Shown here in pieces: positions 17,450 to 28,200 of a stretch of 64,000 nucleotides of DNA. A model generated the notes under the pieces. It had not been told where the DNA came from and did no database searches. It worked only from the letters and a program-made list of their open reading frames with translations. Position 1 is the stretch's first letter. Every line of letters starts with the position of its first letter. This DNA comes from Nostoc edaphicum CCNP1411 (GTDB taxonomy: Bacteria; Cyanobacteriota; Cyanobacteriia; Cyanobacteriales; Nostocaceae): NCBI RefSeq assembly GCF_014023275.1, contig NZ_CP054698.1, positions 3,348,001-3,412,000 on the forward strand, given 5' to 3'. The position numbers were made by a program, and so were the translations under genes.

Positions 17450-17495
17450 GAAACTACTCAAATTAACCAAATAAATGGAATTTTGAGCAGTTTTT
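17450..17495 (+). terminator. Probable furA intrinsic terminator
   Basis: AAACTACTCAAATT and AATTTTGAGCAGTTT form an imperfect stem followed by TTTTT, 20 bp after the furA stop. Its mirror on the other strand may only partly stop transcription from the convergent gene, leaving room for antisense read-through. Confidence 0.55.
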
Positions 17496-17559
17496 AATTT
17501 GCTGTTACTGGAGGTAAGCAACCAGTTGGTAAGTGATACTAACAACGCCAAAGCGGATG

Positions 17560-18690
17560 TTAAAAGCGTCCGCTCTTAAGATCCTTGAGACTGATGCCGT
17601 AAAACTCCTGGGCTTGTTTAATCGCTTTTTTGGTGTCATCTGCCATCACACCGTTCAGCTTACCTTTATAAAAACCCCGCTCCCGTAGACGCGTTTGGAT
17701 TTCTAGGGTATTAAATTCGCTTTTGCTAGCAGTATTAACTGAGCTATATAACTTAGCTCGAGTAGTTGGGCCAGCAACGCCACTTGCTGCCAAGTAATTA
17801 GCGGCTTGGAATCTCCTTACAGCATCGGCAGTGTAGGGGCCATAGTAGCCATTTGGCTCTCCCTCTAAATATCCTGCCTGGATCAATTGTTCTTGAACAA
17901 TTCTAACTGGCTCACCGCGATCGCCTACACGAAGTTTATCTCGATTGACTACCTTTTTGGGAGCCTCTTCTCCACTACCAATGCCAACTCCGGGCAATTT
18001 ACCTAATGTTGCTGGGCCAACAACACCGTCAACGCTTAATTTATAAGCATCTTGGAACCGCTTGACAGCTTCTTCGGTAATTGGGCCAAATATTCCTGTG
18101 GCGTTCCCGTAATAAAAGCCCGCGACTCTTAAACGTTCTTGTAAAACCCTGACATTTTCACCTTCATCCCCTTTAGAAAGGTAGTTGGAATTACGGCGCT
18201 CTCTTGTTGCTGAACTAGTAGTGCTAGGCTTTTTGGCTTGTGTACTTACAACAGTAGCTTTTTTAGCTTGTGTAGTCGTAGTACTGGGCTTTTTAGCTTG
18301 CCAACTTTCTAATTTTTGCAGGGTGCTTGCTCCAACAATGCCGTCAACTGGTAAACCAGCAGCCTTTTGGAAGCGCCGCACAGCTTCTTGTGTGGATACG
18401 TCATATACTTGGGTAACAGAAGCTTGGTAAAAACCTGCTGTTTTCAACTTTTGTTGTAGATTTCTGACAGAAGGGCCTTGATCGCCTTTTTCCAAAGCTA
18501 TGACACTGCTCACAGCGCCAAGAATGGACAAGGACAGAGCAAGGGGCAACATATACTTCCAAGCCCTACCAGAAAGCCGTTTCCAGTCTGGCGCAGCTGC
18601 TTTGTTAAACAAAGAACTGAGGGATACCAATTCACTGGGTGTGCTGTCTTCGTAGGCGAAAGCTAGGTGCAAATACGCAAGATTTTCCAT
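17560..18690 (-). CDS. Peptidoglycan-binding repeat protein (Alr1690-like)
   Basis: 376 residues with one predicted membrane anchor or uncleaved signal (about residues 47-66, LPLALSLSILGAVSSVIAL). It is followed by four PG_binding_1-type repeats, at about 68-130, 170-232, 252-315 and 325-372, each with the pattern GDxGxxVRxLQ...LxxxGFYxGxxTG...TxxAVxxFQ. A Thr/Lys-rich linker (KKPSTTTTQAKK) separates repeats 1 and 2. No catalytic domain is present, so it probably tethers to or senses the cell wall. It converges with furA and corresponds by position to Anabaena alr1690, whose message extends antisense to furA. Confidence 0.88.
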   Translation of the reverse strand: MENLAYLHLAFAYEDSTPSELVSLSSLFNKAAAPDWKRLSGRAWKYMLPLALSLSILGAVSSVIALEKGDQGPSVRNLQQKLKTAGFYQASVTQVYDVSTQEAVRRFQKAAGLPVDGIVGASTLQKLESWQAKKPSTTTTQAKKATVVSTQAKKPSTTSSATRERRNSNYLSKGDEGENVRVLQERLRVAGFYYGNATGIFGPITEEAVKRFQDAYKLSVDGVVGPATLGKLPGVGIGSGEEAPKKVVNRDKLRVGDRGEPVRIVQEQLIQAGYLEGEPNGYYGPYTADAVRRFQAANYLAASGVAGPTTRAKLYSSVNTASKSEFNTLEIQTRLRERGFYKGKLNGVMADDTKKAIKQAQEFYGISLKDLKSGRF

Positions 18691-18699
18691 ATTTGTTTC

Positions 18700-21600
18700 C
18701 TACACCATTGATTTTTCTTCGATAACTGCTTCAGCTTGATGTACTAGGTTCCTCAAAGCTTCTAATGTTCCTATATTTACATCCTCCCACAAATTGCGCT
18801 TGTGTGCTTCTAATAATTTTTCAGCAATATCACGCAGAGCGTAAGGGTTCTTTTGCTGAATAAATTCTGACACAACTGGGTCGAGCAAGTAAGCCTCTAC
18901 TATGCCTTGATACATATAATCTTCTACACATTTAGCTGTTGCATCATAGGCGAATAAAAAATCTACTGTCGCCGCCATTTCAAAGGCTCCTTTGTAACCG
19001 TGGCGCATGACTCCCGCAATCCACTTGGGATTGACTACACGAGAACGATACACCCGCGCAATTTCTTCTTTCAGTTGGCGAACGCGTGGTTTAGCGGGTA
19101 TGGAATTATCACCAAAATAAGTTTGGGGGTTTTTTCCCTGTAGAGAACGCACCGCTGCGGTTAAGCCACCCTGAAATTGGTAATAATCATCAGAATCGAG
19201 TAAGTCGTGTTCACGGTTATCTTGATTGTGCAGCACAACTTGCATTTGCGCCAAGCGTTGTTTGAAGGCTTCGGTATTGGGTATTGGGCATGGGGCATTG
19301 GGCATTGGGCATTGGGCATTAGGAAGAATTTCTGCTCCTCTGCTCCCCTGCCCCTCTGCCAAATTTCCCGAAGAATAGGCGTAAGAACTCCAGTTGATGT
19401 AGGCGCGGGCTAAATCTTCGTCATCTGTCCAATTTTGCGATTCGATTAAACCTTGAAGTCCGGCCCCGTAAGCACCTGGGCGAGAACCAAAGATGCGATA
19501 GCGCGATCGCACCGCAGCTTCTTGTATAGTTAATCCTTGGCTTGTCCACAAATCAGTTTCTTGGCGAACTGCATCTGCAAGGGGATTTTGTTCTGGCGGT
19601 TCATCTAAGTCTGCTACTGCTGATACTGCTTGATCGAATAAGTCAATTAAGTTGGGAAAAGCATCCCGGAAGAATCCCGAAATTCGCAAGGTGACATCTA
19701 CACGGGGACGCCCCAAAATCGCTAGGGGCAAAATTTCAAAATCTACTACTCGCCGCGCCGCACCATCCCAGACTGGTTGGACTCCGAGTAAAGCCAAGGC
19801 TTCGGCAATATCATCACCCCCTGTTCTCATGGTGGCTGTTCCCCACAATGATAAGCCTAGTGTTTTGGGATATTCACCATGTTCTTGAGTGTAATATTCA
19901 ACGAGAGTTTCAGCGGCTTTTCTGCCGATATCCCAAGCTGTTTCTGTGGGAATGGCGCGAATATCTACAGAATAAAAGTTTCTCCCTGTTGGTAGAACTT
20001 CTGGGCGTCCGCGTGTGGGTGCGCCAGATGGAGCGCTTGGGACATATCCGCCATCGAGTCCGTGTAATAAATGGGTAATTTCTTGATCGGTTTGTTGTAA
20101 AGCTGGGAGGAGGCGATCGCGTATCCAGGTGGAGACGCGATTCATTGCGTCTCCACTTCCAGCACAGACGCGATGAATCGCGTCTCTACAAGAGTCCTGA
20201 TTTATTAGTTGTTCTACTAAGAGGGCGGCGTGTTCTTCTAGGACTTCGACGATATCACCGAGGGTACGGCATTCAGTGCCATTGACTATTGAATATTCAC
20301 CACTAGTCATTGACAAATCGGCTGTGAGGGGATCGAAATCTAGTCCCCAATCTTGAGCGATCGCACGGGTAATACCTGAAGAATGGCGATTGGGGATGCG
20401 AGCGATCGCTACTATTAAATCTCGTAACTGCCTTCCTTGGGGACATTGCCCAAAAATGTGCAACCCATCGCGGATTTGGGCTTCTTTTAATTCACACAGA
20501 TAGCCACCGATGGAATTCAAAATTAAGGATTCAGACTTAAAAATTTCTGTTTCATTTTGGATTCCCAAATCTAGATGGAGATTTTCTTTGATTACCAGTT
20601 CGTGGATGCGATCGCGAATTACTGGCAAACGCGAAGGATCTAAACTGTCGGCTTCATAATATTCATCAATTAAATTTTCTAACTGCTGCAAAGAACCGTA
20701 GAGTTCCGCGCGAGTCATCGGTGGCGTGAGGTGATCTATAATCACCGCTTGAGCGCGACGTTTGGCTTGGGAACCTTCACCAGGGTCATTGACAATAAAC
20801 GGGTACAGGTGGGGAAGTGCGCCGAAAGCTACTTCTGGATAACAATTACTGGATAAAGCCACACTTTTACCCGGTAGCCATTCTAGATTTCCGTGTTTTC
20901 CCACATGAACTACAGCATCAGCACCAAAAGTTTCTCTAACCCAATAGTAGAAAGCTAAATAAGCATGAGTTGGTTCTAAATCCGGCGCATGATAATTCAA
21001 ACTGGGGTCATTATCATAACCCCTTGCTGGCTGAATTCCCACAAAAACGTTGCCGAGTTGGATTCCAGAAATGGGGATTGGGCATTGGGCATTGGGCATT
21101 GGGAATTGGGAATTGGGCATTGGGCATTGGGCATTGGGCATTGGGTATGGGTTATTGCCCTCATCTCCCTCATCTCCCTTATTCCCATGCCCCATGCCCC
21201 ATGCCCCATTCCCCATTCCCCACCGTTCAGTAATACCTTGCTGAACTGCTGGCGGTAATGAAGCAAAATATTCTTGATATTCTTCCCAAGAAACACTTTG
21301 GTGTACCGGAAGCGATTCTTGACCTTCCGGATCGTTGGTTACGCCATCTGTCAGCCGTTGAATCAACTCGTCTCCTTCAGGAGGTAGATTTTCTACTTCA
21401 TACCCAGCCTGATGTAAAGCTTGCAGGATTTCTACACAACTAGCTGGGGTGTCGAGTCCCACACCATTGGCGAGGCGGCCATTGCGGTTGGGGTAGTTTG
21501 CCAGAATTAGGGCAATTCGCCGTTCTTGGGGTGGTTTGGAACCCAGACGCGCCCAATTTGCTGCTAGTTTAGCAACGAACTCGATGCGATCGCTCACTGG

Positions 21601-22755
21601 TTCATAAATTACCACATCTGTTTCTAAATGGGGATTACGAGTTTGTAATGCTTTAAAAGACACAGCACGAGTAATAATCCGCCCATCTACTTCTGGTAGC
21701 GCCACATTCATCCCAATATCGCGGGGAGAAAGCCCTTGAAATTGTGACTCCCACTGCTCAATTGACCCGCCACTGAGGATTACCTGCAACACAGGCACAT
21801 CTAATTTTTCCCATATTTCAGTTTGGGGTGTTTCCCTTTCCAAGCGTGCTAAAGAAAAACTGGTGGTATTTAGCAGCACAGCTATTGATTCGGCTTCTTT
21901 GGGTTGAAAAAATTCCATCAACTCAGCTTGAACATCGGGTTCACGCAATGAGGAAACAAACACTGGCATTGGTTGTAAATTTTTCTGTACCAAAGCTTCG
22001 CATAAAGCATCAATTACTTTAGTGTTTCCCGCTAAATAATGAGCGCGGTAGAAAAGGATGCCGATTTTGGGCATGAGGCATGGGGCATGGGGCATTGGGC
22101 ATTGGAACCCTTGAGGTTCCAAGGCGGATGGATGAAGTTCTAACTCTCCCCTGCTCCCCTGCTCCCCTGCTCCCCCTGCTCCCACTCCCCACTCCCCACT
22201 TCCCACTCCCCACTCATACAATCCCACGCGCGGAATCGGCTGGGGTGGCGGGGGATTATATGCAGTTGACAAACAACTGTCGGAGATAAATTGCAGAGCA
22301 TTAACGAAATTTTCCACGCCGCCTTCGCTAAAATACTGCCATACCTGATTAACAATAGCCAAAGGCACAGTAGACAGGGAAATTAAATCAGGATCAAAAG
22401 CGTCGTCCCCTGGCATTACAATGAGGGTTCTACCATTACGTTGCACAATTTCCTGCACAACTTCTAAGCCATAACTCCAGTAGGAACGTCCTCCTAACAG
22501 GCGCAAAACAATTACTTGGGCAAGTTCCAAAACTTGCTCTCCATAAGTGTCTACACTTAATTGTTGCTGCAACTGCAACAGGTTGGCGACTCTTAATGCA
22601 GGAAAATTTGCAGGTAATTTCGGAACCGAAGCTGCCAAAGTTTGAATATCCGTATCAGCGGCCGTAATCAACACGAAAGGCGCTGGAGTTTGTTCTAAAA
22701 AAATTAAACCCTCTGACTGATTCCATCCACCCGATGTGCTACTTATACGATGCAT
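18700..22755 (-). CDS. cobN: Cobaltochelatase subunit CobN with repeat-derived inserts
   Basis: A 1351-residue member of the CobN/magnesium-chelatase H family, the large porphyrin-binding subunit that inserts Co2+ during cobalamin synthesis with AAA+ partners. Family landmarks include [20 protein letters not shown] and [20 protein letters not shown]. The length exceeds the usual ~1250 because four low-complexity stretches interrupt conserved sequence. They lie at about residues 180-229, 512-562, 853-876 and 1130-1161, and are translated from intergenic-type repeats (GGGCATT/GGGGAGCA arrays or an inverted CGCGTCTC repeat). The frame stays open throughout, so the gene is probably functional. 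It ends 9 bp before the peptidoglycan-binding gene. Only 94 bp separate it from a divergent histidine kinase. Confidence 0.93.
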   Translation of the reverse strand: MHRISSTSGGWNQSEGLIFLEQTPAPFVLITAADTDIQTLAASVPKLPANFPALRVANLLQLQQQLSVDTYGEQVLELAQVIVLRLLGGRSYWSYGLEVVQEIVQRNGRTLIVMPGDDAFDPDLISLSTVPLAIVNQVWQYFSEGGVENFVNALQFISDSCLSTAYNPPPPQPIPRVGLYEWGVGSGEWGVGAGGAGEQGSRGELELHPSALEPQGFQCPMPHAPCLMPKIGILFYRAHYLAGNTKVIDALCEALVQKNLQPMPVFVSSLREPDVQAELMEFFQPKEAESIAVLLNTTSFSLARLERETPQTEIWEKLDVPVLQVILSGGSIEQWESQFQGLSPRDIGMNVALPEVDGRIITRAVSFKALQTRNPHLETDVVIYEPVSDRIEFVAKLAANWARLGSKPPQERRIALILANYPNRNGRLANGVGLDTPASCVEILQALHQAGYEVENLPPEGDELIQRLTDGVTNDPEGQESLPVHQSVSWEEYQEYFASLPPAVQQGITERWGMGNGAWGMGHGNKGDEGDEGNNPYPMPNAQCPMPNSQFPMPNAQCPIPISGIQLGNVFVGIQPARGYDNDPSLNYHAPDLEPTHAYLAFYYWVRETFGADAVVHVGKHGNLEWLPGKSVALSSNCYPEVAFGALPHLYPFIVNDPGEGSQAKRRAQAVIIDHLTPPMTRAELYGSLQQLENLIDEYYEADSLDPSRLPVIRDRIHELVIKENLHLDLGIQNETEIFKSESLILNSIGGYLCELKEAQIRDGLHIFGQCPQGRQLRDLIVAIARIPNRHSSGITRAIAQDWGLDFDPLTADLSMTSGEYSIVNGTECRTLGDIVEVLEEHAALLVEQLINQDSCRDAIHRVCAGSGDAMNRVSTWIRDRLLPALQQTDQEITHLLHGLDGGYVPSAPSGAPTRGRPEVLPTGRNFYSVDIRAIPTETAWDIGRKAAETLVEYYTQEHGEYPKTLGLSLWGTATMRTGGDDIAEALALLGVQPVWDGAARRVVDFEILPLAILGRPRVDVTLRISGFFRDAFPNLIDLFDQAVSAVADLDEPPEQNPLADAVRQETDLWTSQGLTIQEAAVRSRYRIFGSRPGAYGAGLQGLIESQNWTDDEDLARAYINWSSYAYSSGNLAEGQGSRGAEILPNAQCPMPNAPCPIPNTEAFKQRLAQMQVVLHNQDNREHDLLDSDDYYQFQGGLTAAVRSLQGKNPQTYFGDNSIPAKPRVRQLKEEIARVYRSRVVNPKWIAGVMRHGYKGAFEMAATVDFLFAYDATAKCVEDYMYQGIVEAYLLDPVVSEFIQQKNPYALRDIAEKLLEAHKRNLWEDVNIGTLEALRNLVHQAEAVIEEKSMV
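19274..19362. repeat. STRR insertion inside cobN (third site)
   Basis: Repeated GGGCATT units followed by CTGCTCCTCTGCTCCCC-type DNA. On the coding strand they add a peptide like [20 protein letters not shown] between SSGN and EAFKQRLAQ without breaking the frame. Confidence 0.85.
20129..20195. repeat. Palindromic GAGACGCGAT repeat inside cobN
   Basis: Two related inverted units (GGAGACGCGATTCATTGCGT and AGACGCGATGAATCGCGTCT) add the peptide [20 protein letters not shown] just before the conserved [14 protein letters not shown] block. The same core occurs in the CAATAC MITEs. Confidence 0.8.
21073..21222. repeat. STRR insertion inside cobN (second site)
   Basis: A long array of GGGCATT / GGGAATT heptamers plus CATGCCC units. 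Translated, it gives a stretch rich in [13 protein letters not shown] and [11 protein letters not shown] between QQGITER and [11 protein letters not shown]. The array is in frame on the coding strand. Confidence 0.9.
22072..22217. repeat. STRR insertion inside cobN (first site)
   Basis: GGGGCAT heptamers, a GGAACC-CTTGA-GGTTCC hairpin and a CTGCTCCC/CACTCCC array. They add about 50 residues ([20 protein letters not shown] onward) between PRVGLY and [11 protein letters not shown]. Confidence 0.9.
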
Positions 22756-22849
22756 AATCCTGTCTTACCGTTTTAAACTGTTGGTTAGTACATAATCAAA
22801 ACAAACTTTTTTCCTTGGATTCAGCCCCCTCTTACCAAAATGATTGAAA

Positions 22850-24871
22850 ATGCTTAGTTCTCCTGATTTGAGCTTTTCTCGAACCTTGCCTATTGTTGTA
22901 TTTAATCAGCTTGGGGAGTTGTTGGAACAGATGGCTCAAACGGTGGGAAGTGCCGCTTTGGTACTGACAGAAGCTGTTTTGGTGCGGGTTTGTATACCTG
23001 TGGAGTGGCAAAGACAAAGGTTTACGCTAGTAGTTTCTGAGCAGTTTAGTGCGCTCTTAGTAGGAAACTTTGAGGAGGAGCAGGGGAGCAGGGGAGCAGA
23101 GGGGCAGGAAATTTATTCAGCATTCAGCACTCCTAACTCCCCTCTCAGCACTCAGTACGGGCTAAACGCCCCGCTAACAGCACTCAGCACTAAATTGACA
23201 TTTAATTTAGAGGCGATCGCAACATTTGTCTACGAATTGAGAGATTTGTTTGAGTGCGATTCTTATACTCACCAAAATCTCGAACGCTATCAGCAAATTA
23301 TTAGACCTAATGATGCTACGCTCCAAAGTCAATTTACGCTGTTGTTATTAGAATATCTCCTAACTCAGCCAAACCAAGAAATAATAGCACCTCCAAGCCC
23401 AATCGGACCGGCAGTTTATATCTGTCAGCCAGTGGAAGATGCTTTAAAAAAACAGATTTCTCAAGAGCGGCTATTGAATCAGGTAACAACGCAGATCCGC
23501 AAAAGCCTGGATTTGCCTGTCATTATGGCAACGGCAATTACACAGGTGCGTGAGTTTCTGGAATTAGACAGATTAGTAATTTATAAATTTGCAAGTTCCC
23601 AAGTCAAGACTCAACAATACCAGTCTTCTACAGACGAGGTAAATGGGAAATGCTCAACTTCTATCTCAGTAAATAATCAACCCATATTAGAAGATTACCA
23701 ACAGTATGGGGGTTATATTGTCTATGAGTCCCGTGCTACAAATGCTATTACATCGGTGTTGAATTACACGGAGGAAAATTGCTTTATCCGAACCTCTCAA
23801 TGTTGGGAGAAGTATCGCCAAGGTTTTACCTTAGCTGTGGATGATGTCGAAAAAACTTATGTTTTAGAAGAGTGTTTATTGCATTTTTTAAGGGAAAGCC
23901 AAGTTAGGGCTAAGTTGGCGGCACCCATTATGTTTGAAGAAAAACTGTGGGGATTGCTGATTGCTCATCAGTGCAATGAGCCACATCAGTGGAATGATAG
24001 CGAAAAAAACTTGCTAATTGCGATCGCAGAACAATTAGCGATCGCCATTCACCAAACCGAGTTAATGCAAACTCTCACCCAAGAAAAACAAACTCTCGAA
24101 CAACGAGTTATTGAGCGTACAAGGGCACTACGCGATGCCCTCCTCGCCGCCGAAGCTGCTAGCCGGATCAGAAGTGAGTTTCTCGCTACTATCAGTCATG
24201 AATTGCTCACGCCTTTAACTTATGTGATTGGGATGTCTTCGACGTTATTACGCTGGCCCTTGGGTGAATTGAGCCAACGACAACGGGGTTATCTGCAAAC
24301 GATCCACGACAGTGGAGAACATTTATTAGGAATGATTAATGACATCCTCGATTTATCGCAAATCGAGGCTGGTAAAACAGCTTTAAATATTTCAGAATTT
24401 TCTTTGGTGAATGTTGCCAAAAGTGCTATGGAGTCACTGCGAAAAAAAGCAACAAGCGAACAAATTAATCTCATACTTGATTTGCAAATCGATCCCAGGC
24501 GCGATCGCTTTACCGCCGATGCCGAACGAGTAGAACAAATTATCTGGAATCTGTTAACTAATGCCATTAAATTTACCCCTGAAAATGGCAGCGTTACTTT
24601 ACGTCTTTGGGTGGAAGATGATACTGCTATTTTTCAAGTCGAAGACACCGGAATCGGTATTCATGAAGAACAATTACCATTACTGTTTGAAAAATTTCAG
24701 CAACTCGATACACCCTATCGCCGCCGCTACGAAGGCACTGGACTGGGACTAGCTTTAACTAAACAACTCATAGAACTCCATCGCGGTCGAATTGAAGTAG
24801 AATCAACTGTTAGTATTGGCTCAATTTTTACTGTATGGATACCAACTCAGGCAATGAGAGTGATGAGTTAG
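22850..24871 (+). CDS. GAF-domain sensor histidine kinase
   Basis: 673 residues from the ATG at 22850 (MLSSPDLSFSRTLPIVVF). An N-terminal region of unknown fold (1-200) carries a repeat-derived insert at about 75-118. Then come a phytochrome-related GAF domain (about 205-405), a short coiled coil, HisKA (about 435-510, phosphoacceptor His450 in SHELLTPL) and HATPase_c (NLLTNAIKF, DTGIGI, GTGLGLALTKQ). No membrane segment, so it is a cytosolic sensor. In the GAF domain a Cys (VLEECLLHF) sits at the bilin-attachment position of cyanobacteriochromes, but Leu replaces the usual His. No response regulator is adjacent. The stop codon lies in an AGGAGGC array. Confidence 0.9.
   Translation: MLSSPDLSFSRTLPIVVFNQLGELLEQMAQTVGSAALVLTEAVLVRVCIPVEWQRQRFTLVVSEQFSALLVGNFEEEQGSRGAEGQEIYSAFSTPNSPLSTQYGLNAPLTALSTKLTFNLEAIATFVYELRDLFECDSYTHQNLERYQQIIRPNDATLQSQFTLLLLEYLLTQPNQEIIAPPSPIGPAVYICQPVEDALKKQISQERLLNQVTTQIRKSLDLPVIMATAITQVREFLELDRLVIYKFASSQVKTQQYQSSTDEVNGKCSTSISVNNQPILEDYQQYGGYIVYESRATNAITSVLNYTEENCFIRTSQCWEKYRQGFTLAVDDVEKTYVLEECLLHFLRESQVRAKLAAPIMFEEKLWGLLIAHQCNEPHQWNDSEKNLLIAIAEQLAIAIHQTELMQTLTQEKQTLEQRVIERTRALRDALLAAEAASRIRSEFLATISHELLTPLTYVIGMSSTLLRWPLGELSQRQRGYLQTIHDSGEHLLGMINDILDLSQIEAGKTALNISEFSLVNVAKSAMESLRKKATSEQINLILDLQIDPRRDRFTADAERVEQIIWNLLTNAIKFTPENGSVTLRLWVEDDTAIFQVEDTGIGIHEEQLPLLFEKFQQLDTPYRRRYEGTGLGLALTKQLIELHRGRIEVESTVSIGSIFTVWIPTQAMRVMS
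23074..23200. repeat. Repeat insertion inside histidine kinase gene
   Basis: GGGGAGCA units followed by CAGCACTC-type DNA and the segment CGGGCTAAACGCCCCGCTAA. The latter also occurs between ccmN and ccmM at about 47157-47178. Translated as EEEQGSRGAEGQ...SAFSTPNSPLST between LVGNF and LTFNLEA. Confidence 0.85.
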
Positions 24872-24904
24872 GAGGCAGGAGGCAGGAGGCAGGAGGCAGG
24901 AGGC
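24870..24904 (+). repeat. Heptamer tandem repeat (AGGAGGC)x5
   Basis: Five perfect copies. The first supplies the last two bases of the histidine-kinase stop codon TAG (24869-24871). Confidence 0.92.
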
Positions 24905-24985
24905 AGAAGGTCTTACCTCAGTTGGATATTCAGGACGGGTCTGAATAAAAGCCACCAAATTAAAAATTTGGTGGGATCTGAAACC

Positions 24986-25087
24986 CAATACAATTTAGAT
25001 AAGACCAAAACACTTGTAGAGACGGCGATTTATCGCGTCTCAAAAACCCACAATTTTGTACTATTAGCCCTTAACCCAAGCGTATTG
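24986..25087. mobile_element. CAATAC-family MITE, copy A (102 bp)
   Basis: Begins CAATACAATTTAG and ends CCCAAGCGTATTG, imperfect inverted termini. The flanks carry GATCTGAAACC (24975-24985) and GATCTCAAACC (25087-25097), a target duplication with one mismatch. The interior has the palindromic core GACGGCGATTTATCGCGTC. Nearly identical in reverse orientation to copy D. Non-coding. Confidence 0.9.
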
Positions 25088-25158
25088 ATCTCAAACCCTT
25101 CTTCCCTAATGTCACAGTGGAAGAATTATTCCTCCTGCCTTCTACCTTTCTTGATAAA

Positions 25159-25187
25159 AAAACGAGGAAGTATCACTTCCTCGTTTT
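25159..25187. terminator. Strong bidirectional terminator
   Basis: AAAACGAGGAAGT - ATC - ACTTCCTCGTTTT, a perfect 13-bp stem with A/T tracts on both sides. It lies 47 bp beyond the stop of the minus-strand GDPD/RTX gene. Confidence 0.85.
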
Positions 25188-25234
25188 AGCAAAATCGCTA
25201 CAGTTTAACTAATTTTGAATGTTGAACCTTTCAG

Positions 25235-28200
25235 CTAAACAACACTAGCAGAAAAAACGAAATCATTTGCTGTGAGGCTAGTTGAAGTAATTCCCAACAA
25301 TGAAGCTAACTCTGTATTTCCAGTTTTCACTAAGGTGTCACTACCCTGTTGCAATAGGGTTAGGGCACTAAACTGAGTAACGCCAATTCCACCCAAACCG
25401 ATTTTATCAATGGCGATCGCAAAATCAGTCACAATGTTTTTGCTAGTTGGCAGACTGGCGTTAGCAATCCAGAACTGATCAGCACCAGCACCACCACTCA
25501 GGCTATTACTACCCTGTTGCCCAGCAAACAGAATATCATCACCATCGCCACCAAATAGAGAGTCATCGACATTAGAGAAGAGTTTGTCATCTCCAGAACC
25601 ACCGTAAAGACGGTTATTAGTGCCGTTACTGGTGAGGGTGTCTTTACCTGAGCCACCGAAGGATAATTGACGAGAACCTTCAATTACTGTCAGGGTATCA
25701 GCACCGGCTGCCCCAAATAGATTATTACTACCACTGGCTTCAATTACGACAACAAGATCATCACCATTACCACCATTGGCACTGGTATTTTGAGCCGGGC
25801 CATTTTGACCAATGAATATTTGATCGTCACCGTCTCCTGTAGACACTGAAGAGTCATTACCCACAAGCACCGTGTCATCCCCGTTCCCGGTTTGGATTGT
25901 GTTACCTTGAGTAGCCTCGACAAAATCTGCTCCATCACCTGTAAATAAGGTTTGATTTGGCTGGGCTGTAATATCATCGCTAGTTGTGGAGCCAAACTTA
26001 ATTTCTTCACCTTTTGGCTGACCTAAACCAGGAGCAAGGTTGAGAGGATTCTCCAGCTTTAAGAGAATAATTTCATTGTTGTCTATGACTGGATTCTGAG
26101 GATCATCTCCAGGACGACCTGTTGAAAAGGGATAGTTGTTGTCATTAGCTACCAAAATGGTGTTTTTGTCAACAACCAAAACATTTTCAATGGTTACAAA
26201 CGGGAAGTCAAAGGTGGTTTTGCCATCTCCATTGAGGTCGTTGGGGTCTTGGATGTTCAACAAGTCTGCAACTTCTTCTTTGACTACATAGCCATTAGAA
26301 TCTGTTTTAGACAAGTCTATTTTGAAAATCTTCTTGAATTGAGCAGAAGTTCCTTGACCACCATCCCGCTCAACGACTAAATACTCATTGTCATTAATGA
26401 CTGCTAAATCCCCGATCGCATACGCGGGATTTTCCAACTTGTAGTAAAGTTTATTATCGGTGTACTTACGGCTAGCGATATCAAATTCGTTAATCCGCAA
26501 CGCACCGGGAGCATCACCTTGAACCGTACCCTCTAGCAGCATATAGAGCTTGGTTTTGCTGGCATTGATTGCTCCACCTTCAAAACCTTTAGAGCCACCC
26601 AAGTTAGCAAAAGCATCTCCTGAAAGAACATCGGGGTTTTGTGGCGATCGCACTAAGTTATTCTGAGGATCACTCAAGAAATCTCGGACTTTATCCCCTG
26701 TATCTGGGAAGTCTGTGAAGAGTGCATCTACCCCTAGCTGAAAGAACTGCTGAAATTCTAGTTCTGGATTACCTTTGTAATCTGCTGCTAAATACAGGTC
26801 TTCATCGCGGAAGGTGTAAGGATGAACCTGTAAACCTGCATTGTGAGCATCTTGAACTAAAGTAGTGGGAGGTAACAGTGTTCTATCAGCTTCATTTACT
26901 GTCCCGTCGTTGTTGATATCATCTGCCAAACCATCATTATTAGCATCAGTACCTCTGACACTGACAATTAACCGCTTCCAAGGGCCAATTCCATCAGCAT
27001 AGGTAGCGATTTCAGCCAAACCTTCTGGAGTCCGTAAGTCGCCATAAGTCCGAAGGTCGTCACTGACTTCAAAATCATAAGGCTGAGTCTCTATGATCTC
27101 ACCGTTTAGCGTAATTCCAGCGGCATCGAAAAGTTGAACCAGGGGAATATCTACGCCTGCCTCTGGCATAATGCGATCGTGGAGATCCTTGAGATTACCC
27201 ACTTCAAAGGATTGGATGAAGATCCGACTGGGATCGGTGAAATTCTCAGCCTTGAGTGTATCGATGAGGATTTCACTGATGTTTCTGTTAATTTTCTCCG
27301 TAGTGCCTACATAAGTAGCTTCTTCGGCAGAATAGGTGGGATGCTTAGTTTCAGGATAGATGCCAATCTTTTTACCCGTCTCGGCTTCTACTTCCTTAAC
27401 CAAGTCGATGATTTCGGCGAGGGTGGGAATTTCAAATTGACCATTGAAGGATTGGTCGCGGAAAGGTACACGCTGTATAGCTCTTAAGGTCTTGATTTCT
27501 TCTAAAGTGAAGTCTTCAGCGAACCAACCAGTGATTTCAGTTCCATCTAGACTGACTGTTTTCTTGCGATCGGCAAACTGTGGATATTTGGTAATATCGT
27601 AAACGTCTGTGGTTGTATTGCTTAAATTAAGAGTGCCATCAGGATTCAAAATTGCCAAAGCAGGCTCATGACGAGCAATTAATACCCCATCTTTTGTAAC
27701 TACTAAGTCAGGCTCAATAAAGTCAGCGCCGTCTGCAATTGCTTGTTTGTAAGCTTCTAGAGTATGTTCTGGAAGCTTTCCACTAGCACCTCTGTGGCCA
27801 AGAATTTTAGGTGCTTCTCCATCTAGAGTTTTGAAGAAGTCAGGTGTAGCAATGGGAGCTTCTAACAGCTTACCAGCGGCATCAAAATGTAGTAGGTAAG
27901 GGCCAAACTCTTCTCCAACCCAAATTGTCCCGTCTTTATCAAAGACGAATGACTCTACATCCAAGTCTGCACCAGTTAGTAATCTATCAGTAGTTCCTTC
28001 ATTAACTATTTGGAAAGGAATCTTGTTATTGGGATCAGATAGTTGAATGTAGTCTAAAACTTTAACAGTGCCATCTCCATTTTCTGTTCCCTTAAAACTT
28101 GGGTCTAGACGATGGATGCGTAACAGAAAGTCTTCACTATTATCTTTGCTGCCGTAACCATTATCTGACAGAAAGTATAAAGAGTCATTATTAGCAAACT

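Noticed and set aside
22756..22849. Cobalamin riboswitch upstream of cobN
   Set aside because: Only 94 bp separate cobN from the divergent kinase start, and no B12-box-like sequence is visible.
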